29,574 bases of DNA, taken from IMG/VR virus record IMGVR_UViG_3300045135_002105, positions 1-29,574 of that record. One strand, written 5' to 3'. The stretch is from a virus. Shown piece by piece: positions 26,098 to 29,574 of this stretch (positions are counted from its first letter, which is position 1; each line of letters begins with the position of its first letter). Both the position numbers and the translations under genes were made by a program. The notes beneath the pieces are model-generated. The model made no database searches, was not told the origin of the DNA, and saw only the letters and a list, made by a program, of their open reading frames with translations.

Positions 26098-26650
26098 ATT
26101 TAATTGTTATATGATTTGATAAAACTCTATATAATTTTTGATCTTCTATATTAAACTCGTATTCTGAATCAGGTGAAAACCCTACCACGTCTCCAATAGC
26201 AAACCCTAACGCTTCCAAATGCCTGTTGCTATACACAAGCTTTCCAACTAATTTTTGCTCAAGCACGGTGGCCCATTGTGAATCTTCTTGTAATGGTGCT
26301 ACAAAACAATAATCATCTAAACATAGCCATTCATCATTTCTTTTATACGCGTATATCTGCTCGGGTGAAACCATGTACTCCATTTCATTCAAATAGCTTG
26401 ATGAATTTTTTTCATTACCGCGTATATCAATCCATCTTCTAAATACATTGTGATGTAAAATTACTTCGTCGCCTTTTTTAATAGGCGTAGGCACCATTAG
26501 TGGCGTTGCCATAACACGACCTACTCTATTTGTGAACATATAATCTCTTTCTGTTATTTCAGTATTTAAGATTAACTCTTGTCCTTCTACATCTGTAGAG
26601 TTATTATATCTTTGATTAGAGTAAATAATAAAATTGTAAATTGAGCGCAT
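26072..26650 (-). CDS. GroES-like (co-chaperonin-type) protein candidate
   Basis: 192 residues, mostly beta. The segment VGRVMATPLMVPTPIKKGDE followed by VILHHNVFRRWIDIRG looks like the GroES core, in which a short strand, a Pro-rich turn and IKxGDEV lead into the next strand. T4 gp31 is the known phage example, replacing host GroES for capsid folding. A mobile-loop equivalent is not obvious, and the protein is longer than the usual 95-110 residues. It is coupled to the 72-aa gene by TAATG and overlaps the 83-aa gene by 26 bases. The alternative is an unrelated small beta-barrel structural protein. Gene reality is sure; function is tentative. Confidence 0.5.
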   Translation of the reverse strand: MRSIYNFIIYSNQRYNNSTDVEGQELILNTEITERDYMFTNRVGRVMATPLMVPTPIKKGDEVILHHNVFRRWIDIRGNEKNSSSYLNEMEYMVSPEQIYAYKRNDEWLCLDDYCFVAPLQEDSQWATVLEQKLVGKLVYSNRHLEALGFAIGDVVGFSPDSEYEFNIEDQKLYRVLSNHITIKYGSTQKSN

Positions 26651-26868
26651 TAGTAATCTAGATTGTATTCAACCGATACAGCCATATTTTTATTAAAATG
26701 TTTCCATGGTAATACTTCATCCGATTTTTTAATAAATATATTATAAGAGCCTTCTTCTTCTATAATATCAGATATTGTATGCCCACCGTAAACTTCTTGA
26801 CCAACAGCATAATGCATTGCTTCATTTTTATAGTCTTGGCCAATTGATATTTTTCTAATTAATTTCAT
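26650..26868 (-). CDS. Small conserved-looking protein, unknown function (72 aa)
   Basis: Read from the ATG at 26868 it has 72 residues starting MKLIRKISIGQDYKNEAMHY. The frame is open 20 codons further upstream, but that part would overlap the endolysin gene, while this ATG is one base after the endolysin stop (TAG-A-ATG). The protein alternates short strands (GQEVYGGHTISDIIEEEGSY, NIFIKK) and ends in DEVLPWKHFNKNMAVSVEYN. There is no membrane segment and no cysteine. It is translationally coupled to the following gene by TAATG. I have no functional call. Confidence 0.7.
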   Translation of the reverse strand: MKLIRKISIGQDYKNEAMHYAVGQEVYGGHTISDIIEEEGSYNIFIKKSDEVLPWKHFNKNMAVSVEYNLDY

Positions 26869-26869
26869 T

Positions 26870-27214
26870 CTAGTAAGTCCAAATTGTTGTTTCAGGTGCT
26901 CCAGGATAACCAATACCCACATGCACAAAATTGCTTTTTCTTGATATGCCTATTCTTTTAAAGCCAACTTCTATAGCGGCTTTAACTAATCTAAAGGTTG
27001 CTTCACCTCCTACGCATGCAATATCAACAGCTGCGCCATGCGCATGTTCTCCAGGCTTTGCTTTTTTAGCTTCAATAGGATGTTCCGGACTTCTGTATGT
27101 AGATGTTAATTTAATTGGAAAGCCGTAAACTTCTCTTAGATTATCAAGCATATCTAAAAGCTTTGGATCCATTTTATCAAATTCATTAAATTCAGATTCA
27201 TTAAAGTATTTCAT
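26870..27214 (-). CDS. M15-type peptidoglycan peptidase (endolysin)
   Basis: 114 residues, the normal size of a single-domain peptidase M15 of the D-Ala-D-Ala carboxypeptidase / L,D-endopeptidase type (Peptidase_M15_3-like). The zinc motif is complete: GEHAHGAAVD places H57 and D64 in the HxxGxAxD pattern, and FVHVG gives H98. A probable catalytic Glu is in AIEVGF (E82). The STYRSPEHP segment before the motif is also typical. There is no signal peptide, so it needs a holin, and the two preceding genes encode membrane proteins. It would cut cell-wall peptides at the end of infection. It starts four bases after the 50-aa membrane gene. Confidence 0.88.
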   Translation of the reverse strand: MKYFNESEFNEFDKMDPKLLDMLDNLREVYGFPIKLTSTYRSPEHPIEAKKAKPGEHAHGAAVDIACVGGEATFRLVKAAIEVGFKRIGISRKSNFVHVGIGYPGAPETTIWTY

Positions 27215-27218
27215 TATA

Positions 27219-27371
27219 TTAATTTTTAAGTTTACTATGTATATTAATTAAAGTATAAATAATTGTTAATAATAAAACCCCAGTTTGTAATAAGGGATTT
27301 AAACCTTCTGCCAACGGCGAGCTTGCTAATAATGCTGTTATATTTATACCGTATATTTTTAAATCTGTCAT
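27219..27371 (-). CDS. 50-aa single-span membrane protein in the lysis cassette
   Basis: A short gene that minimum-length gene callers would miss. The sequence begins MTDLKIYGINITALLASSPL and has one hydrophobic helix at residues 27-44 (LQTGVLLLTIIYTLINI) followed by a basic tail HSKLKN. Its ATG overlaps the holin-like stop as ATGA (27371-27368), and its TAA is four bases before the endolysin ATG. This tiling of an otherwise empty 153-base gap is strong evidence for translation. Likely roles are a second holin, an antiholin or a spanin-like partner. The short C-terminal tail makes a true i-spanin unlikely. No family is recognised. Confidence 0.72.
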   Translation of the reverse strand: MTDLKIYGINITALLASSPLAEGLNPLLQTGVLLLTIIYTLINIHSKLKN

Positions 27372-27784
27372 TTGTGTCTGTTATTACCCATAATCTTTTC
27401 AGCTCCACGCGATCCAAAATAACCTATGAATACAATTGTCATTAACTCTTTTACTGTGTCTAATTGTTCTATTTGCATATACCACCCAATAACAAAAGCT
27501 ACTGTTAAAAATACTAATGTTAAAGGCCGCACATTAGAAGCTAACCAAGATCCGGATCTTGCATCAGCAACCCAACGACGCGTTATGCCATCGATTTCAG
27601 TTCTTTCTAATTCTAGTTTTTTAAGTGCTAATTCTTTATCAGCATCTGACATTTCAGAACCACCAATAATTGCTTGAATAACACTTCCAACCGGAGTATC
27701 TTCTGCTATTGCACCAACCACGGATGGTATTTTATTTAATAAAAATTTACCAACCGCAGTTTCTTTAAATTTCTTTTTTTCCAT
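27368..27784 (-). CDS. Holin-like protein (GTA/3TM holin-type)
   Basis: 138 residues. The N-terminal half is amphipathic and charged (AIIGGSEMSDADKELALKKL) and is followed by WVADARSGSWLASNVRPLTL, a motif I associate with the '3TM holin' family of gene-transfer agents and phages. Two hydrophobic helices follow, at about 87-103 (PLTLVFLTVAFVIGWYM) and 111-124 (VKELMTIVFIGYFG). The C-terminus is basic (GNNRHK). It is directly upstream of a small membrane protein and an M15 endolysin, a normal lysis cassette. It would open the inner membrane at the end of infection. It is coupled to the adhesin gene by TAATG. Confidence 0.75.
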   Translation of the reverse strand: MEKKKFKETAVGKFLLNKIPSVVGAIAEDTPVGSVIQAIIGGSEMSDADKELALKKLELERTEIDGITRRWVADARSGSWLASNVRPLTLVFLTVAFVIGWYMQIEQLDTVKELMTIVFIGYFGSRGAEKIMGNNRHK

Positions 27785-29442
27785 TATGCTATTGCTAAAT
27801 AAACGTAGCTACTACCATTTCCGTTGATATCACCATTGCTTTGCCCTGCTACAAAATAAAACCCATTAGTACCAAAATAAGCATATGCATAAGTTTCTGA
27901 AGATGCATTATATTCTGCGCTATCTAAATTTGCATTTAGATTGAAATCTATTCTTGTAGGCAAACTACCAGAGTCTCTTGCTCTGTCATATAATCTCCAG
28001 TTGCCTGTAGAATCTGTTCTTTTTATTAATAAGAATCTTGGAGCAAAACCCGTGTTAATAGTATTAGCCCCTCCTGTTCCTGTATAACTTCCTATCTTCT
28101 GATAACCGGTTACAGAGTGGAAGCAGTAGGCTACTAAATTATCGCTGCTTTGGTTTACGTTAGCAGATGTCCCTATATTTACTACACTACTAGTAGTCGT
28201 ATTAATTCTAGCGGTAGAAGTCGCATTTGCGTTATTACCATTTAATAACATATAAGCTCCTGCGCTTAGACTAGAAAAATGAGTAATCCAACTTCTAGTA
28301 GATTGGTCTCTACTTTTAATAATTACTAGCTCCGGTGCGGAGTCTAACCCGTGCCCAAAACTAGTATTAGAACCTGTACCTGTATATGTGCAAATAGAAA
28401 AACCAGCTTCTGTATTAGCACTTACAGAAGAAGTAATAGAGCCGTCTGTATTTGATACCGCGGCGCCTCCTGCTTTCCAGCACCATCCTACAAAGTTTTG
28501 TCCGTTATTATTTACTGCGTAACTAGCACCCCCCACAGAAAAACCATCTGAATTAAAAGAATAAATATAATTATTACCACTTGAAACCGATTCTGCGTTA
28601 GTTAGATTAGGAAAAAGTGCTGCTCTTCCACCTCTTACTATATCTCCAACTACGTGGGGATTAGTTGCTGACCTTGATTTAACCCAAACCAAATCGGGTT
28701 GGAATCCTACACCTGTAATAGATTGTGTCCCGCCATTACCTGTATAAAGTACTGTATTAAAGTTATCTGTAGATACAATTTGTTTTTGAACAGTTATAGT
28801 AAATGTTCTTGGTGTTGTTTGATTTTCATCATCTGTTGCAGTAACAGTAAATGTATATAATGTATTTGCATTCAATATAGATGTTGTACCATCAATATTA
28901 GCACCTGTAAGCGATAATCCTGTAGGTAAAGCCCCATTTGTAATATTAAATGTAATTGTTCCGGCATCAGGCTCTGTAGCTTGTAGTGTAATTGTAGATA
29001 TAGTTTCGCCAGAAGCAAATGTACCTAAACTACCCGCTGCTGTTGTCCATGATGGAATACCATTATAAGATATGCCATTAACATAAGTAGCTGAACCTGT
29101 ATCTGTATTGGTTACAACAATATCGTAATCTCCGGCTGTTTTAGCAGGAGTGGTGATGGTAAGTTCTGTGCCAGATACATAAGATACAGAAGGGGCGGCT
29201 GTTCCCCCAATGGTCACAGTAGCGCCAGTTTGAAAATTACTCCCTGTTATAGTTACAGATTCTCCCCCAGCAGGATCTGCTGCAGTTGCTGTGCCAGGAT
29301 AGTCAATACTAGCTATAGTGGGATTTATAATAATAGAAGACCAGGTCATAGTTCCATCTCCGTTGGACATTAAATAATATCCGTCAGTGCCATTTCCAAT
29401 TATGCCTTCAAATAATCCAGCTTTTATTTTTGTTTGTGCCAT
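27784..29442 (-). CDS. Receptor-binding fibre/adhesin-like virion protein
   Basis: 552 residues. The N-terminus (AGLFEGIIGNGTDGYYLMSN) looks like a fibre attachment or collar segment. Residues about 40-128 resemble an IPT/TIG Ig-like domain (GGESVTITGSNFQTGATVTI). Residues about 129-220 resemble a cadherin/He_PIG-type Ig domain (GALPTGLSLTGANIDGTT, then TFTVTATDDE). Residues about 222-552 hold three copies of a beta repeat that begin YTGNGGTQSITGVGFQPDLV, YTGTGSNTSFGHG and YTGTGGANTINTGFAP (Y233, Y353, Y453), each leading to an IK-x-R strand. The C-terminal signature (NGFYF, then GNGSSYVYLAIA) is repeated in the preceding partial gene. Such proteins occur widely as fibre or tail-surface proteins of aquatic phages. 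Receptor binding is inferred. Confidence 0.75.
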   Translation of the reverse strand: MAQTKIKAGLFEGIIGNGTDGYYLMSNGDGTMTWSSIIINPTIASIDYPGTATAADPAGGESVTITGSNFQTGATVTIGGTAAPSVSYVSGTELTITTPAKTAGDYDIVVTNTDTGSATYVNGISYNGIPSWTTAAGSLGTFASGETISTITLQATEPDAGTITFNITNGALPTGLSLTGANIDGTTSILNANTLYTFTVTATDDENQTTPRTFTITVQKQIVSTDNFNTVLYTGNGGTQSITGVGFQPDLVWVKSRSATNPHVVGDIVRGGRAALFPNLTNAESVSSGNNYIYSFNSDGFSVGGASYAVNNNGQNFVGWCWKAGGAAVSNTDGSITSSVSANTEAGFSICTYTGTGSNTSFGHGLDSAPELVIIKSRDQSTRSWITHFSSLSAGAYMLLNGNNANATSTARINTTTSSVVNIGTSANVNQSSDNLVAYCFHSVTGYQKIGSYTGTGGANTINTGFAPRFLLIKRTDSTGNWRLYDRARDSGSLPTRIDFNLNANLDSAEYNASSETYAYAYFGTNGFYFVAGQSNGDINGNGSSYVYLAIA

Positions 29443-29472
29443 TTATTTATAAATATATCTTTAGTTGTTCCA

Positions 29473-29574
29473 TTATTTAATTGCTAAATAGATGTAAGTG
29501 CTTCCATTTGCGTTTTGGTCGCCTGAATCCCCACTAATCGTAAAACCATTCGAATCAAAGCTAATATATCTACC
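29473..29574 (-). CDS. C-terminal fragment of a second fibre/adhesin-like protein (paralogue of the 552-aa protein)
   Basis: The last 33 residues of a gene that begins outside the window, ending at the TAA at 29475-29473. The visible part, GRYISFDSNGFTISGDSGDQ and then NANGSTYIYLAIK, closely follows the C-terminus of the downstream 552-aa protein (FGTNGFYFVAG, then GNGSSYVYLAIA). It is therefore very probably a tandem duplicate or a related fibre. An 8-codon ORF (MEQLKIYL) begins at its TAATG, followed shortly by the ATG of the 552-aa gene. It may be chance. Confidence 0.75.
   Translation of the reverse strand, partial: GRYISFDSNGFTISGDSGDQNANGSTYIYLAIK

Noticed and set aside
26869-26928. 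Upstream extension of the 72-aa gene into the endolysin gene
   Set aside because: It would overlap the endolysin coding end by nearly 60 bases. The ATG at 26868 is one base after the endolysin stop, in line with the other junctions.

Overview
This window looks like the late (virion assembly, packaging and lysis) half of a tailed, podovirus-type dsDNA phage. Almost all of it is one tightly packed cluster on the minus strand, read from 29574 down to 197. The DNA is AT-rich. Starts lack an obvious Shine-Dalgarno sequence and sit in A/T-only contexts. The tail 'muzzle' protein ends in a BACON-like domain. The large terminase, portal, scaffold, capsid, ring protein, muzzle and cargo genes follow an order that matches crAss-like phages (Crassvirales) as I remember them. 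I therefore infer a crAss-like or closely related phage of a Bacteroidota host, probably aquatic. This rests on recognised sequence patterns and gene order, not on a database search.

Layout in the direction of transcription (minus strand): the last 33 codons of an adhesin-like gene (29574-29473); a 552-aa fibre/adhesin with the same C-terminal signature (29442-27784); a lysis cassette of a holin-like protein (27784-27368), an unlisted 50-aa membrane protein (27371-27219) and an M15-type endolysin (27214-26870); three small genes of 72, 192 and 83 aa (26868-25846), including a GroES-like candidate and a small-terminase candidate; terL (25846-23618); portal (23615-21192); scaffold candidate (21164-19947); major capsid protein (19923-18397); a 274-aa ORF whose likely start gives 257 aa (18327-17554); two ring/adaptor proteins (17497-15831); the 1443-aa muzzle (15827-11496); a 79-aa protein (11496-11257); three candidate cargo/ejection proteins of 398, 528 and 2624 aa (11254-595); and a basic 131-aa protein (592-197). 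At the left edge a plus-strand gene ends at 154 and converges on this cluster, with a terminator hairpin at 161-198. The opposing strand presumably carries another module (replication or early genes) outside the window.

How the genes fit together: TerL with its small partner pumps DNA through the portal into a capsid built from the capsid protein on the scaffold. Ring and muzzle proteins close the neck and tail. The 398/528/2624 trio is placed and shaped like the ejected internal proteins of podoviruses. The 2624-aa protein also carries a HAD-phosphatase domain and a C-terminal zinc-peptidase signature. The muzzle carries a plastocyanin-like (cupredoxin) module as well as the BACON-like domain. 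Most junctions are TAATG overlaps or TAA-NN-ATG. The gaps of 20 nt or more are confined to five places: before the 552-aa gene, and around the scaffold, capsid and 274-aa ORF genes. The last group carries RNA hairpins and a duplicated AT leader. No gene-free stretch exceeds 70 bases. I see no tRNA, rRNA, CRISPR array, insertion sequence or integrase.
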